Notes under the pieces: model-generated
What the model was told of the DNA's origin: nothing
Seen by the model: the letters and a program-made list of their open reading frames with translations, nothing else
Databases searched by the model: none
Program-made: the position numbers and the translations under genes
In this document: positions 35,201 to 49,314 of the stretch, one piece after another
How positions within the stretch are numbered: the stretch's first letter is position 1
Layout of the letters: each line of letters opens with the position of its first letter
Assembly: GCA_013399115.1 (NCBI GenBank)
Contig: VXAA01001956.1
Coordinates: forward strand, 62,001 to 126,000
Length of the DNA stretch: 64,000 bases
Direction: 5' to 3'
Origin: Anseranas semipalmata
Taxonomy: Eukaryota > Chordata > Aves > Anseriformes > Anseranatidae

Positions 35201-38200
35201 ACGTGCTTTTATGACTGTACTCGCTCAGCTTTTGGTATTGGTGGGACCAACCAGAGTAACAGGTCAAGTAGCCTGGACGGACAGAAGCTCAGAACCAGGA
35301 ATTCAACTGGTTGCAGGGAAGAAACAATGAGATAATGTAGATAAAGATACAGAGCTAGATTAAAGGTAGTAGCAGGATCCAAGAAGAAAAAATCAGCAAG
35401 AATATGCTGCACTCCTTACAGGTTTAAGCAACACCCAGAGTAACCGAGCTTATGAGCATTTTCTTAGCCTAAACAAAGCTTATTGCAAATAAAGCTGATT
35501 AGCACAAAACAGCAGGTATTTCTAGCTCCTAGGGGCATGAGCAGATTCAAGAACATCTCAGAAGCGTCCATGCCATTTGCCTTCAAAGTCCACAGACATT
35601 TACTGCTACAGTGCCAGTCAAATTTACACAGCCCTGCAGAAGCCGACAGGAGCTCTGAGCTAGGGAAGTTCCTCCACGAGCTGCATGCGTGGCAACACAC
35701 CCAGACAGGGGACTTGTGATGAATCACCACAAACTCTCCTCCTCGAGCAACTGACTGCTTGAATCTTGTTTTTCTAAAGATGTCAGTGCTCTCCTTCTCC
35801 CCCGGGAAGGCAGAAGCATCCCTCCTCCCCCCGGCACCCCTGCGCGCCGCACTGCGCGGCAGAGCCGGCACGCCGCAGCTGGCACCAGCCGGGCGGCAGC
35901 AGCTTGTCCCTTGTCCCTGTCCCACAGCTGGACGCTGCCTGCTGCTCCTCTTCATGACACCTGCAAAAATGTTCGTATTAACGAGGCCTCTGCACGCGGA
36001 TCTTGGGTGACGGGGATGCTGCTAGCCACAAGCGCATAAACACAGCAAACCAGGCCAAACGCAGCCTCTCCAGCTTCCAACGGGGAAATTGGATTTCACA
36101 CTCTCACGTGCTGTGCTTGTTCTCCTTGGGGGACTTAAAAGAGAAGTAGAAATATTCAACACCTAACCCTAACAGAAAAAACAGAAAAAAACAGAAAAAA
36201 AACTATTGAGAAAATACGGGAAGGCCGACACACTTCATGAAACACTTCAGAGACGAAGCCATTAAACCCCTTATAATTGCTTTTTAAGCTCGAGTCTAAC
36301 TCAGTTTTTGCCCCACCACCATTAGTTACCTACAATAAAAGACTTACTGCTCAACCCACATTCTGACAATTATTTTCCAACATGTCATTAGTGGGCAAAA
36401 CCAAGAGATGCAACTGAATCACAAAAACACTGTCAGAAGTGACACTGTTCTCCAAATGTAACTGCAAGAGATGCCTTCTAAGGTTTGAAATGGAGAACCT
36501 GGAACGTGAAGACCACTCGCTGCAGGTGGAGGAACGTGCTCACAACCACACCGCTCCTCCCAGCCAGGGCAGAGGTTTGCAGGCAATGTCCCTCTGCAAC
36601 AGCAACACAGATGGGATGTTTACTCCCATTACCAGGCAGCAGTTTATAATTAGCTCTGCCTGGAGTCTCGTGGAATTAAATCCCACATGGTTGGTTTCGA
36701 ATCTGGTTCCTCCTATAAGTATCCACCTATCAACGCTGCTTTTCACGTTTAGTTTCTACCAGACATGCAGAGCAATAGAAAACAAAAAAGCTTTGCATAA
36801 AGTTCTGTTCAGAAGAAGGAAGCCCCCTCCTACCTAACATAAATACGGTCCAAACACAAATAACAACTGTAAGTCAGCCAAAAAGCAAAGCCAATTTTCT
36901 ACATTTAGGGAGTGCCTTCTTTCTGCACATCTGGAGCATTCAGTAATGTTTCTGCCTGGAATAAAGTCAGCTAAGGCTCCAGTGCAACCAATAAAAATAT
37001 TTATTTCCTCTTCAAAAATATGCACAAGACTAATAACTATCATGTTTAATTTTTGAACAGCCATCCAAAAGCTGCTTCCCTGAGAAAAAGTTACTTTACT
37101 TGCACCAACTTGGAAAATATAATATTTAAAAAGTTGGACAGTTACGTGGCATAATTTTTTTCTGATCTGACTGCTAGAAAATGGATTTTAGGCTAATCTG
37201 TGATATATTTTAATACTTTGAGTTATTAAGAATTTCTTCCATCCCAAAATGACAGTTAAATATTTTAGATAAACAAGAAATGAAAGCCTACCAAGTCACA
37301 TTTAGACTTAAAACTATTTACTTAAATAATTGTAGTCATGTGAATTATTTTAACAGAACGTGATAAAACAAGCCATTTACTTGGGAAGAACCACCTGTAT
37401 TTCGAAGCATAGTTTGGGGAATTTTCTCTGTTTAAAAGTTTCCCAGGCACCGGACTACTCTTGTTGCCCCTTGAGTGGTAGGAAGCATGGAAGTAGAAGG
37501 GGGCTCTAAACATCAGCTATAAGCAGAGTTTTCCAGGGAGGATTTGATGTAGGAATAACAGGACAGAATAAATAGCTCTAAATCAGCAGAAATCGTGCAG
37601 AAGAACTGGGTAAACCACAAAGCTAGAGAATTAACATAGTGGCAACGGTCCTGCCAAATGCTGAGCTGCTTATCCAGAAAAGAGATGAGGTAAAAAAGCA
37701 CTACAGAATAGTGTAAAAGGTCTAAGAACTCCTGTGGATCCGTTCAATCAAGTAGTGAAGATAAAAGCAAATATTCAGCACCTTGATCACTATTGCCAGA
37801 GGTGCCCTCCAGGCTCAGCCATCCTGCGGTTCTGGGACTTGGGTCAGTTGTAGTTACGGGACTGAATTCCTTGCTTTACACAACTCACGCAGCTGCCAGC
37901 CAAATAAATCACTCAGTCCCCCTGCAATTCTTTGTACAGATCAGAACTGCAATGCATTGCTCCACTGCACGAAGTTAGTAAGCAGAAACCTGAACTGCAC
38001 CCAGAAGCAGTCTCGGGAAACCCTGCACTCAGATCTCACCAAGACCAAGCACCATGGGCGCTGGGGCAACTACTTCCCCTTCGGCCACTTTTGAAATGCC
38101 GTCCTGGCTAAGCAATGTCAGTAGTCAATTTTTCCAAGCCAAAGAAACCAGAATCCTTGAAGTACATGTTGCTCACAGCCTACAGCTTCAAAGTTTAAGC

Positions 38201-41200
38201 TGCTCAACAGACAGGTCTTTAAGCTTTCACAAAGCCTTGACAAGCCTCGCAGCTACCAGTCCCAGAGCCTACATTTCCATAACTGGTTGCGTTCCTACCA
38301 CAAGGCTCACATTTGATCTGCAACAGTCAAAGTCAGTATGTCAGCACCTCTCCTTCTTCCAAAGTCATCCTACTTCTTCAGGATTTCCACACTTAAATCT
38401 AGTAACAGCTTCAACAGCTTTTAGCAAGAGCCTTTCCATAGCTGACCGAAGTCTCTGAAGCCTCCTGCTCTGAAGTGTGTACTCCAAAACAGTGGGCATA
38501 TCGCAAGCAGCCAAAACTACGCTTTGAAAACTGTGGAGCGATACACACACTGATGGAAATAAAACTGGTGCTGGGGGAGATGGTGGGGCTGGGAAGGGCA
38601 CACACACCAGGCTGACACTCAGTGTTGATGAACATTACGCCTCACCGAGATAACTCGGCTCACAGCTATCACCAAAAAATAAGTTAAATAAACTCAAAAA
38701 GCTACAACGGAGTTAAACCAAAAGGTTAGTCTCAAATTTAAGAAAATTATTTTATCCAAGCAAGCTGCTAACTCGTTGGCATTGTATAATTTAATAAAAT
38801 CATTGGTTCTCGTGAAAGCAGCCAAAATTGACATCAAGTAACAATGTTATTTTATCACCAGAGGTTTATCTATACTTCTGTTCAGATAACAACATGCCAA
38901 TTTCTCTTTGTACTGAAAAACCTTATACACATCTGTGTACTCCAGTACCCCTCCCAGCCTTGTATGCAGGAAGGGAGAAGTGCTATCAGGACAACCGTGC
39001 AATCTCTTGAGCCACGACTTCAGAAGTTGTGTGCTTCTTCTGTTCATCTCAATGTTCAGCAGCACAGGTTTTACAGCTATAAAGCACGTCAGATGAGAGA
39101 CTGGAGGCTTCCCTCCACCAAGCAGTCAGGAATCACCATGGAAAAAAAGCTGGCCAGTATTTTGTTTATCCGCACCCTTATTTGCTTATGCTTTGCATCT
39201 CTAGTAGCTTTCTGGATTGGGGTCAGGGAGGGAAGGAAGAAAGAGCAGTCCCAGAGAGGGCTCAGAGGGAAATAAAAGCTGCAGGAGCGAGGCTCAGCTG
39301 CAAAAAGGTTAGGGAAATCTTCACTACATGGAAGATGGTGTTCAATTTTAGCACAAGTAAGAAGGAAGAATTAAGGAGCCAAGATTTTGATCTGGCAGAC
39401 AGTTAACTAAATATTCCAAAAACTCAACAGTTGAAGAGTGGTAAATAATCTTCATTCTGATCAATGAAAAAGCATTTAAATTATAACTTATGATGAACAA
39501 GTCTCCAAACCAGAACTTGGCCTTCCATTTAGAAATTCTTTAAAATAAAATCTGAAATACTCACTGGTAGCGTACACAGAAAAAAGACAAGAATACTCTT
39601 ATTTTTACAGCAGTTCACTGAAATGATGGAGTAAGCAGGACTCTTTCAGGCCTGCTGACACTTGCAAGCTGACAACTTATTTCACAGCTTATTTCTCTTT
39701 TACCTTTCTCACCAGAACTCCTACCAATTCAATACAGTTTGTATACCAGTAGCTAAATGCAAACAAAATCTGTAATCTAGTCAGAAACGTTAACAGAACA
39801 GAAAAATAGACTTTGCTTTTATAGACTTTTTTCATTGTGGCTTGCTCAACTATGACTAAAAAGATTTTTCAAGAACTCTGCATACTTAAAAATAGCTACT
39901 CCAGCTTTTTCTGAAAGGCAGAAGAGAGAGACATTGCATTTTACAATTTGGGTTTCCTGTGGGGAAGATGGTGAGCGAGGAAACCAGACCCAGTGCCACG
40001 GTTTGCAATGACTCAATTCATATTTTAATCCACTGCTCTGAGACTGAATCATTTCTGGCACCAGTCAACTCATTTTAAAACAAAACCTATAGTTCTGCTC
40101 AAACTTCAAAGCTTAAAGTGTTTCAACAGCACCAGGGACACTCTTCTTCCTGTAAATATTCACTATCAAGGTGCTGAGATAGAGCTATGATAAATGACAA
40201 TTAAATAAGACAGGATTTTCGTGATTTGCACTGCTTTGCACCATACCAGCGTTGGTTTGGAAACACACTGGACTGGCTTCAGCCACAAGATGTGTGATGT
40301 GACACCAGCCTGCTTCCCTGGATGAAGAGGAACACTGGAGGAGAAGGCTTGCTTTGATTCTTCAAATAAGTCTCAGTACAGAAAGTTGCTCCCTAAAAAA
40401 ATATTGCTGAAGGATAGCCACGCACACAGAGATACTGCACGCACGCAGGTCAGTGTGACTAGGTTTTGTTGCCTAAAACAGGTAGATAAAAAACTAAATA
40501 GACTAGTTGGAATTCAGCTCAGTGGTAACCAGCAAGCCTGAAATGTGGCGTATGATCTTTGTCAGATGAGGTTTTATTTTGGTTTCCTGTCAAAAAAGGA
40601 GTTTTTTAATTCCCATCTTTCATTGTTGTTACTTGAGCAATGAAGTAAACCTTCCCTTTTGTACCAAGGCTACATTCTTCAGATACAGTAGGTCTGATGT
40701 GTTCATGTGCTCAGTAAAATATGTGAAATGAATTCAGAATAAAACCTTTAGCATTTCTAGCTCAAGTGCACCTAGTGAAAGCACTTCTACTTTGTTATAT
40801 TTAGACAAAAACATTTATCAAAAATTCTACAAAGATGTAGTGGCAACACCTGAGGGAAGGAGTAGAAGTAGTGGGCAGGAAAGAAGAAGAAGAGACAGAG
40901 ACAGAGAGGTCCAGGTGCAATGAAGTTGTCAGCTCACTACAGCCACAAGTTTCACAACCACAGCTCTTGACTGAAATTTTTTGGGGAAAAAGGTCCACAT
41001 CTCTGCTTAATTTGAACAGTAAAGACCTGGCCTTTGCAAAAGGCCAAAGTAGCAAAAAGGAAAGATGGAGCTTTTCGTGAAAAGGCGAGGGGGAAGGGGT
41101 GCTGTAAATCAGATGTTAAAGTCACCGAGTAAGATGAGTAGGGGGAGCTCTGACTGAAAGAAGTTATGGCTATGTAACAGGCATATTTGCAACATTTAGG

Positions 41201-43062
41201 GGAGGCAGAGGGCAGGGAATAGTTGCTGAAATAACTACTGAATTTGGGATTCAATCCCCAGATGCTTAGCTTCCCAGATGTATTGAGAAACACAGAGGCA
41301 GGAAGTGATTTCTGGCATGAAAGAGGGGGAATACAAACAGGCACGTACAGCTGGAAGCAAGGGAAGAAACAGAAGACCGAAAGAAAGAACAATACAGAAA
41401 AGGATAACCTCATCCAAAAGCAGGCTTCTCCAAACCCTTCCTCCAAACCTTACCCTGAAACTTCTTGTTTCTAAGATTAACAAGGACTTGTGTGCCTCCA
41501 GAGCTGTTTTGTCCAACAAACCCATCAGGTCTAATAAAAACTATCTTTGCTTCACTTATTTTCAGCTCATCACCTCACACTGCTGCTACTATCACTGCTA
41601 GCCCCTTCCCTCTTCACACACGATAAATATTTTACTCCAAATAACAGGGAAGAAACAAATGGTGGAAAAATACAAGTTTCAATACTGTAACTCCATTTTT
41701 TCCTGATACAAAAGGATTAGAGTATAATATTTTTGTGGTACAAATCTGTAAACCAGTATTGCAAAATATTACCAGACTTGCAGAATTTGCTCTCATGAAA
41801 ATGTCAGCTTAATCATTTTTTCACTTATTTTTTCCTTCAAAATATTGAATTTCTTCACAAACAAAAGACGCGAGCAATATTTTCTGTGGTTAGGCAAAAA
41901 AAAAGAAAAAAAACATAAAAAGACAGTTTTGTAATTAAAATCTGAGTAATTTTTTTTTACCACTAAAAGTTTCGAAAGTGACATCTGCGGATGTTTAATA
42001 ATAAATAAAAAAAAAACCTTGTTATTTCATGGAAAGGCTAACTTGTACCTCAATACATAACATTTAACTGATGAAAGAACAACTGCTATCCTAAAGACAG
42101 TTTTATTTTACCTGTATTGAAACTCTTCAGCTCAGAATGAAATCAGTCTTGCAGAAACTTTACACACACCAAGATATGAATACCATTTCTTGTGAAAAAT
42201 TTGAAAGAAATAAGAGGTCCAACAGGAGTCTTACAGGACTCAAGCTATGAGGAAAGTAGAGCTGAATTAACATCTGCAGTTAATTAACAGCTGCCTCAGT
42301 CAATAGCTTTCCTTTTATAAGTACAGTTAAAGACGCTATGTCTTAGATGTTTATAGCATGTGGACCCCTCACAGATGACTGAAATCTGTATGAAAAAAAC
42401 ATAAACAGGATTTGTTTTGTAGCCAATGAGGTTTTGTGATGAAACCCGACTTAAATTTAAATTAGTTTTCATTTTAAATGCACTTAAAATTATCTTTTTA
42501 CCAAAATATGTTAGAATAATTCCTGTATTTGATGTATTAATTATGGATTTTAAAGGCATTGTTCTATATCTAGAAAATGTATTATAAGCTGGCCTTATGC
42601 CACCAAGAACTAAGTTTGTGGACTGACACAAAAATTTTGTGGATTCCAAAAATCTTGGAATTCTTCAAAGAAAACCTTCTAGATCCTGCTCTTCTGGGCT
42701 CCCCAGTCACATCAAATGCCAGAGAATAAATCAGTTTAAAAGAAGCCTGTGAAATACCAAGCAAGGAAATCTTTCCCAGACTACAGTTTGCAAGCTCGAG
42801 AAGCTAGTTTGCAATATTGAGAAAGCAAGAGGGTTTTTTGTTTGTTTGTCTTTTGGTTTTAATGGAAAGGCAAAGTAAAACTAGCTCTTATCATGCCAAG
42901 GAACCTTCCAACTACTAGCTTTTGCAGTATTGGTCCCAAGCCTGCCAAAAAACTGACTCAGTGCTGTAGCCTCCATGAAGTGCTTGCTCAGGGTGGCCCA
43001 GAGACTTCCTATGGCGCATGGTAAGATACAGACAGGCACATAATGAGATACAGAAGTCAAAG

Positions 43063-43550
43063 TATGGGGCATAACCGGCGGGGTCTGGGCAGCAGGTGGC
43101 TGCAGGGTGCCCCGTACAGTAGAAGGCCATGACCAGCCCCATGCCAGTCACGGCGCTGCTACAGCTGCAAGAGTCCCAGCGAGTGCCAGAGGCCCAGCTC
43201 AACCATATTTAAGAAAGAGCAGCAACTGCCAGGGCCTGGGCAGACGTGGGGGAAAGACTGCCGGGGGGCATGGCGCTGGGGACGCGCTCTCGGAAGGAAA
43301 GGCTCCGTGCCCAAGCAGCGCGTCCCTGAGGGACCCTGGCCCACAGGTGACCCACGCCAGGGCACGGACAACCCCCAGGGCCCACAGCTAAGGGCAACCT
43401 GTGCCAGGGCAGGGACAACACTGAGGGAGTTTTCTCAGTACTCAGATCCGTGATAAGATGCTTGTGGTAACCAGCAGGAAGCTAAATTAAGTAAAAGTTC
43501 CCAGAGTTGAGACAGTTTGGCCCATCACGGGAACCGGTGGAGAACATGGG
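43063..43550 (+). mobile_element. LTR-like repeat, copy A
   Basis: It shares an ordered set of blocks with 45235-46005: GGCTGCAGGGTGCCC, AGAAGGCCATGA, CCCCATGC, GGAGAGACTGCC-like, ACAGGGACA-like, and a 3' part with TTTCTCA-TAC-CA-ATCC-TGAT and AGTTGAGA. The 3' part also resembles the avian ERV LTR type at 17674-18066. G+C-rich sequence continues to about 44300 and may belong to the same insertion. Boundaries are approximate, and no flanking duplication was found. Confidence 0.5.
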
Positions 43551-43921
43551 CAGCACCGAGACGTGGCACAGCCCAGGATGAGCGTAACTGTAGCGACTGC
43601 AGCTCCAGAAGGAGCCTTGATCCTGGCACTGGGAATCTGCGGTGGTGTTTACGGTGGAGGTGGTGTGCCCACTGCATATGGGGTGTGTGTGCAAACGATG
43701 CGTTAACAAGTGGGAAATGCAGGCCCCACAAAACTCCTGCCAGACAGGAAGGTGGAAGCTAAGAAATGGGCCAGAGCCTGCCCCGAGGCCTGTGCAGGAA
43801 CCAGGAGCACCAGGCAGGGGCTGCAGTGGCTGTGGCACCCCTGTTTCGTGGTGGGGTGCTCCAGGGCTGGCCATGTGCTCCCAGCAGGGCTCAGGGGACA
43901 ACAACCAACCCCAGCAGCAGC

Positions 43922-43939
43922 AGCAGCAGAACAGAAAGT
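43922..43939. repeat. (CAG)6 triplet repeat
   Basis: Six CAG units in the G+C-rich part of CD99 intron 1. No gene covers them. Confidence 0.9.
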
Positions 43940-45234
43940 AATACAACAGCTACGCAGAGAAACACCTACTTCAACACACGGTGCTAACGCGCGTACCTGC
44001 CATTCAAAGGCAACTCAAGAAACACAATAACCAGGCTGGACAGTCAGACCACAGACCAGGGTGGGAGCATGAAGGTGGGTCTGTGAAATGGCTGCACACG
44101 CCAAGAGGGACTGGACTTACTGCTGGGGCAGAGAACACCACTTGGACTTGTCTCAGGAAGTCATCATGCGAGCAGTGAGGCAGAGTGAGATCTGTGGAAC
44201 TTAGAAAAGTATGAATGATGAAACAGTATGTGTGATGGGAGAAAGGGAAGTCTGGAGAAGCCCGGCAAGCAGACCGGCCCCCTTTCCTCCAGGAACATTG
44301 GCAGGTACTGGGTTCTCACAGCGGCAAAGCTAGCAATGGGTTGCTAAAGGTTTTTCCACTCGGAAAGAAAATGTAGGCAGCGTGCTAGAAGAAATAAACA
44401 CGTATTTGCTGGCATCATGGAATGCAGCCTAGGCTAGAATCAGATATCAGCACTCATTTCAAAAACACAGCAGTCCAAGAATGAGAGAAAGGTCGTGGAG
44501 CAGAACGGGTGCCTTGTATTCCCTATAATCCCCAGGCATCTGGCAAGGCAGACTGGCACAATGGCATACTTAAAACTGCTCTGAGGAAAGGGAATCTCAC
44601 CTCTAGGAAACTGTGAGGCTAGTTAAGATAAAGGCAGGAACCTGTCATAGCAGCCTTGCAGAAAATTAGATACCCCAAGTTCATCTGGGTGATAAAGTAT
44701 CAGCCAGCCCTGGGGACATTAGGACTGAAAGATAAATTTATGTTTCTTCCCCTGCAACAGATAAAATCCAGAAGTAATGGGTCTTTATTGCTTGAGGACC
44801 TGGGTTTACCTACTAGGTGGCCTTTGAAAATGGGATAATGAAATATACTGCTACATATGATAATCTTATTTTATTTCATAAACTATACTATGCATTTTGC
44901 AGACACAAGACCTGAAGTCTGTGGTTAGCATTCAGACGTCCATGATGTTAACTCAAGCCAGACTGTATGGACAAGGTTTGGAGTTTGTGATGGGTCCTTG
45001 TTCAGACTGTGATGTTAAGGCTTATAATCTGGTTCTCAGAGACCAAGTGCTGGGGAGGAGAAATTTTAGGCAGTGTATGTGCACATTATTACAGCACCAA
45101 TTCTTGTTGCCTTCTCTGAAGGGAGGTAGGGTAAAGTTCGTGATGAATGTCTGTTAAGGTCATGATGATGTTAAAAGAAGAGTTTAGAATGAGATGCATG
45201 CCCAAACAGTTCCTAAATACCCGTTTCTCGAGAA

Positions 45235-46005
45235 TGTACTGGGCATGGCCTGGGCAGGGTTTCAGCAGCAGAGGGCTGCAGGGTGCCCTGTGTGGGAGAA
45301 GGCCATGAAGTACCCCATGCTGGTCACAGCTGCGTCCAGCTGACACTCAAACAACCTGTCACACACCTTCAGACGGTCTGTGGAGCACGGAGGACTCCTG
45401 CTCAAACAGACTTAAACAGCAGCATCCACCCATCCAGGGACAGGCGATACAAGGAGATGCTCTAAGAGCCATGCAGGGAGAGACTGCCAAGAGGACGTGG
45501 CTGGAGATGTGCTTTGGGCAGGAGAGGCTCCATGCCAAGGGGGTACTTCCCTGAAGCTCTGCAGCCACGGGCCACCCTCACCAGGACAGGGACACCTCTG
45601 AGGGAGGGCAGCTGTGGACCATCCCCACCGGGGCAGGGATACCCTTGAGAGACCAAGGGCAACCCACATCAGGCCAAGGAGGAGCAGAGGAAAACCAGCA
45701 GGAAGCAAGGAGAAGCAGCAGAAAGAAACCATTAGGCACATGGCCATCCTGCTCTGCCCGTCACCTCACCTAAGGAACAGGGACAGACTGAGTGCAACCA
45801 GCGAAAACCAGGGAATCTGAGACTAGGAGGGTGAGGAGGAAAGGTGTTGGGCTTAATCTGAGCCTAAGGAAGGCAGAACAGCATAAGTGTTGATTCATTC
45901 TTTTTCTCAATACCCAAATCCATGATTCAGTTTGTGTTAACTGACAGTAAGTGAAGTAAAAATTCCGCGAGCTGAGATTGTTTTGCTGATGACATTCTCT
46001 CAAAA
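45235..46005 (+). mobile_element. LTR-like repeat, copy B
   Basis: Related to copy A at 43063-43550 with the same block order, but longer in the middle, where short G/C-rich units (ACAGGGACACCTCTGAGGGAGG and similar) repeat. It begins near TGTACTGGGCATGG and its 3' part reads TTTTTCTCAATACCCAAATCC. Boundaries are approximate. Confidence 0.5.
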
Positions 46006-48908
46006 CACTTTTACTAGACTGCAAAGAGTAGATTCCTGTGTCAGAGCATGGAAAAGCATTTTGACTAAAAGAGGCTTGCTCCTGTCAAGATGATCTTAAC
46101 TGATAAAGATTACTATTATTACGGTATTTCACTAACACAGCTGTCACTTGATGAAATACAAGTTTATTTCAGCGAGAGGTTCAAGATAGAAAGAGCTAAC
46201 TCAATCCTTTCTCAAGTGCAGGCAACCCCACCACACATGCCAGCATAACACCAGGAAAATATTGAAATTGGTCTTGGCTGGATGGCAGTAGGGTGAGTCA
46301 TACTTCAGCTTTCTGTAGTTACAGTAATTTAACTTGGCGAGACTTAAGGATTGTTGCAGTGATGTCATTTTGATGTAGCAGTGCAGTGGCCATTTTATAT
46401 AAATAATAACACGTAAAAAGTTCTTACCCATCTCAAATTAGAGGAAACAAACGTGGAGGAGTATGTGCTGCACTTTTCAAGCTCATGCTGCCGTGTATGC
46501 ACACCAGCACCACTACTAAAAATGTTTAATTGAAAGAAAGTTTATTTATTTCTTTAAATAGATTTAAAAGGCAAACAACTGTAGAGACCACAAAGCAGAG
46601 ATGTGTCTCCAGCAGTCCCTGTACCACCTCCCTGCTCCAGATCTATCTCTATTCTCTATCCACAAGATTACCCATTTAACATTCTTTCACCCAACTAGTC
46701 ATATTTCTCAACACTGACTTGCCTCAACAAGAAATCAGGAGCACACACGTTTCTTTCCCTGCACTGATAGCCCTATAGTTACCACAATCTTAGGAAGAAG
46801 GGATCTCCATCTGCAATTCACCTTAGGCTACTGATCTTACAACATAGATACTTCGGCTCCCAGCAAGTATTTTCCTCACCTCCTAGCGTTCACTAACACA
46901 ACTGCTTCTGGTGGCAACCGTGTTTCAATCAACAAGCTCTACTCAATTCTTGTGAAGAATACTTCGGCCATATATTTTTGAGTCCAAGCCCTAGATCCTC
47001 AGTGAGCAGACACTATGTCTTGATCTTTCAGCAGTACAGAAGGGAAACTGATCCTTCTGTCCGTGCAAGCTCTAGCAGTTTTCTGCTGCTCATCATGCAC
47101 AGATTTTTTATTTTTATTTTTTAATTCTCCCTCTGAAGTTCTTTGCTCTTCACATAAATTGCGCAGAAAACCTGTTACCTAATACTTCTCTTCATTGGAA
47201 TTTGAAAACCAGATGCCTAGAATTAGATGCTGGGCTAACCTGGTGGTTTTGCAGATGTAAGATGTCTGAGCCAATCTCACAAACAGCCAAAGCAGGAAGT
47301 CTCCTTCCCCCTCTGCCCCTGCCCCCCCATCTCATTTCCACTCTCTGATGCTCAGTCCTGCCACTCCCTTGCGCTGCCTCTGACACCCTCAAGCCCCCTG
47401 CAGAACAGACTCAACGCACCGGATTAGTCACTTGCCGATTCATAAAGCTGAATCATCTCAGTATAGGCTCTGATGGGCACTAGACCAAACACAGATGGAG
47501 AGAAATGGGAAGACCCCACTTAGCAGTGGCAAGCTGTTAGACTGGCCATATAAAGTGATGATATAAAAACTCACATTTGACCTTCCTCTGGATTCAGCCC
47601 CAATGATATCTAAATTCCAGCTTTGCCTGACTTGCAGAGCTCATATTTAGCAAATGAAAAAAAAAATACCTAAATACCAGTTGTGAGGTTAAGACTGCAA
47701 GCTCTTTTACGCAAGCTCAAACTGCACTATTGTTTAATAACACACAGAAATACTCATGATATGTTGAATATTGTTTGAACCCTGGCGAGTTTCACATGCC
47801 TAAAAGGTATGACTCAATACAAGTTCTCACTCCCAAGGCCATAGACTTGCATGCTTGAATTATGAAAGCCAGCAGTCCATGGGAAACTAGTCATGTCCAA
47901 ACAGTTGTATGACAGCTGAACTACTCACAGCGTAAGATCCTTAACTTTCTATAGCAGTTCTGTGAATTTAGACTACAGACAGCCTACCAACAGTGAAATT
48001 CAAACTTTCAAAAGGATACAATTCAGGCTTTCCCTTATTTCAATCTGAGATTGCACCACCACAGATCTGAAATTCCTCTGAGCAGCTCCACCCTCCCAGA
48101 CTGACATTCTCAACGGTTCTTGAATTCTTGTGTGTTTTCTTTAAGTATCCAAACTAGTTATAACCTATTTATTTGGTTCATATTACCAGCACTAATCAGC
48201 AGTCTGATAAATTAACCTGGGTTTTAGAGGCAATCTTGAAAATGTAGCATCGGTTTCTTCAGAATTTCAAACAAAACCCCTGAAGGTGTTTTTTGCACAC
48301 CTTCCCTTCAACGAAGCAGAAACCGGACAGCCTGTATTCACCTCCAAACTCCTAGGCAGTAAGTGTTAAAGTCAGTTATTATAAAGTGGTACTATTTTTC
48401 CAGGAGCCCGGATTTGCTAACCTCACAGTTAAGACTGTTGTGAGGCCATAGCAGTAGAACTCAATTCAAATAGGCTTGAAGCCGAATTGTTTATCTGGCA
48501 TCCTGCAGTATCAAAACCCTTAAGGCTAGGAACAGGTATTTCTTCTTCTCTCCCACAGTGAGGAGACAGAGATTTAAGCTTTGAAACAGTACTTCTACAA
48601 AGAACTTGAAAGAAAACACCTAGGCATAGCATCAAGTCTGCTTATTAACATGGTAAAGAAATGTTTCTTAGAAAGAAGTCATACAAGTGGGAAGTGACAG
48701 CCTGCACAGAATTTTCCAGTTTAGGAGTCTGGCCGTTAGCTTCCAAATGGGGGGAAGTACTGGGAACTCTGTTAATTTTCTGAGATCAAACACACTATTG
48801 TATACACACCGTTCTGATCGGCGTTCAAGAAAGCCCACCCAGATACACGCTGAAGCCACGAGAAGCTCTCAGAAAATACGCTACAGTGTTTTACGCTGCA
48901 GTTTTGCC

Positions 48909-48947
48909 AAAAAAAAAAAAAAAAAAAAAAAAAAAAGGAAAAAAAGG
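48909..48947. repeat. Poly-A tract
   Basis: Twenty-eight A bases, then GG and seven more A bases, just left of the CpG-rich block. Confidence 0.95.
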
Positions 48948-49019
48948 CTGGCATGCGAAGGCAGGCTTTCTGGTGAGTAAGTAACCGCTGTCCCGAAGCT
49001 ACCGTCACCCCGCTTTCTT

Positions 49020-49314
49020 TCCTAAAATGGAAGCCGAGCTGCAGCAGGGCTCCCGGCCGCGCCGGCGCTCCCGGCCACGGGGAAACCGCCCCGCGCCGAG
49101 GGAGCGGCGGAAAAAGCGGCCGCAGGGCGAGGACAGCGGGTTAAGCGGGCGGGTCACGCACCAGACAGGCTTTCCAGTAAGGGAGGTGGGCTGGAAGTTC
49201 AGGAGCACTTGTCCAGGTGGTTAACATCCAAAAAAAAGAAAAAAGAGGGGAAGCCGAGGAGCTCCCTTCGTCCCCGCAGCCCCTCGCCCCGCCGCCGCCC
49301 CCCGTGCCGCGGCA
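49020..49314 (-). promoter_or_regulatory. CD99: CpG-rich block, presumed CD99 promoter/first-exon island
   Basis: CpG dinucleotides are dense here (GCCGCGCCGGCGCTCCCGG, GCGCCGAGGGAGCGGCGG) and scarce elsewhere in the window. The block is cut by the 400-N gap, and the right side of the gap is AT-rich. For a minus-strand gene this matches the downstream flank of a CpG-island promoter. I find no ATG with a signal peptide and donor in the visible part. Confidence 0.6.

Larger units (their letters stand above)
32293..49314 (-). other. CD99: CD99 intron 1 (presumed)
   Basis: About 17 kb without supported exons. It is AT-rich apart from G+C-rich islands at about 35790-35960, 43060-44300 and 45240-45790. 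The last two include LTR-like repeats. That this whole stretch is one intron follows from placing exon 1 in the N gap, which is inference. Confidence 0.55.

Noticed and set aside
35464..36010. CpG-rich patch with open frames on both strands, considered as CD99 exon 1
   Set aside because: The minus-strand frame starting MKRSSRQRPAV is basic and lacks a hydrophobic core. There is no donor that joins exon 2 in phase.
36160..36205. CCTAACCCTAA, a telomere-like motif, followed by ACAGAAAAA units
   Set aside because: Fewer than two full telomere units; too short to be an interstitial telomere repeat.
38054..38458. 134-codon plus-strand open frame in CD99 intron 1
   Set aside because: No domain, signal peptide or splice support; composition looks random.
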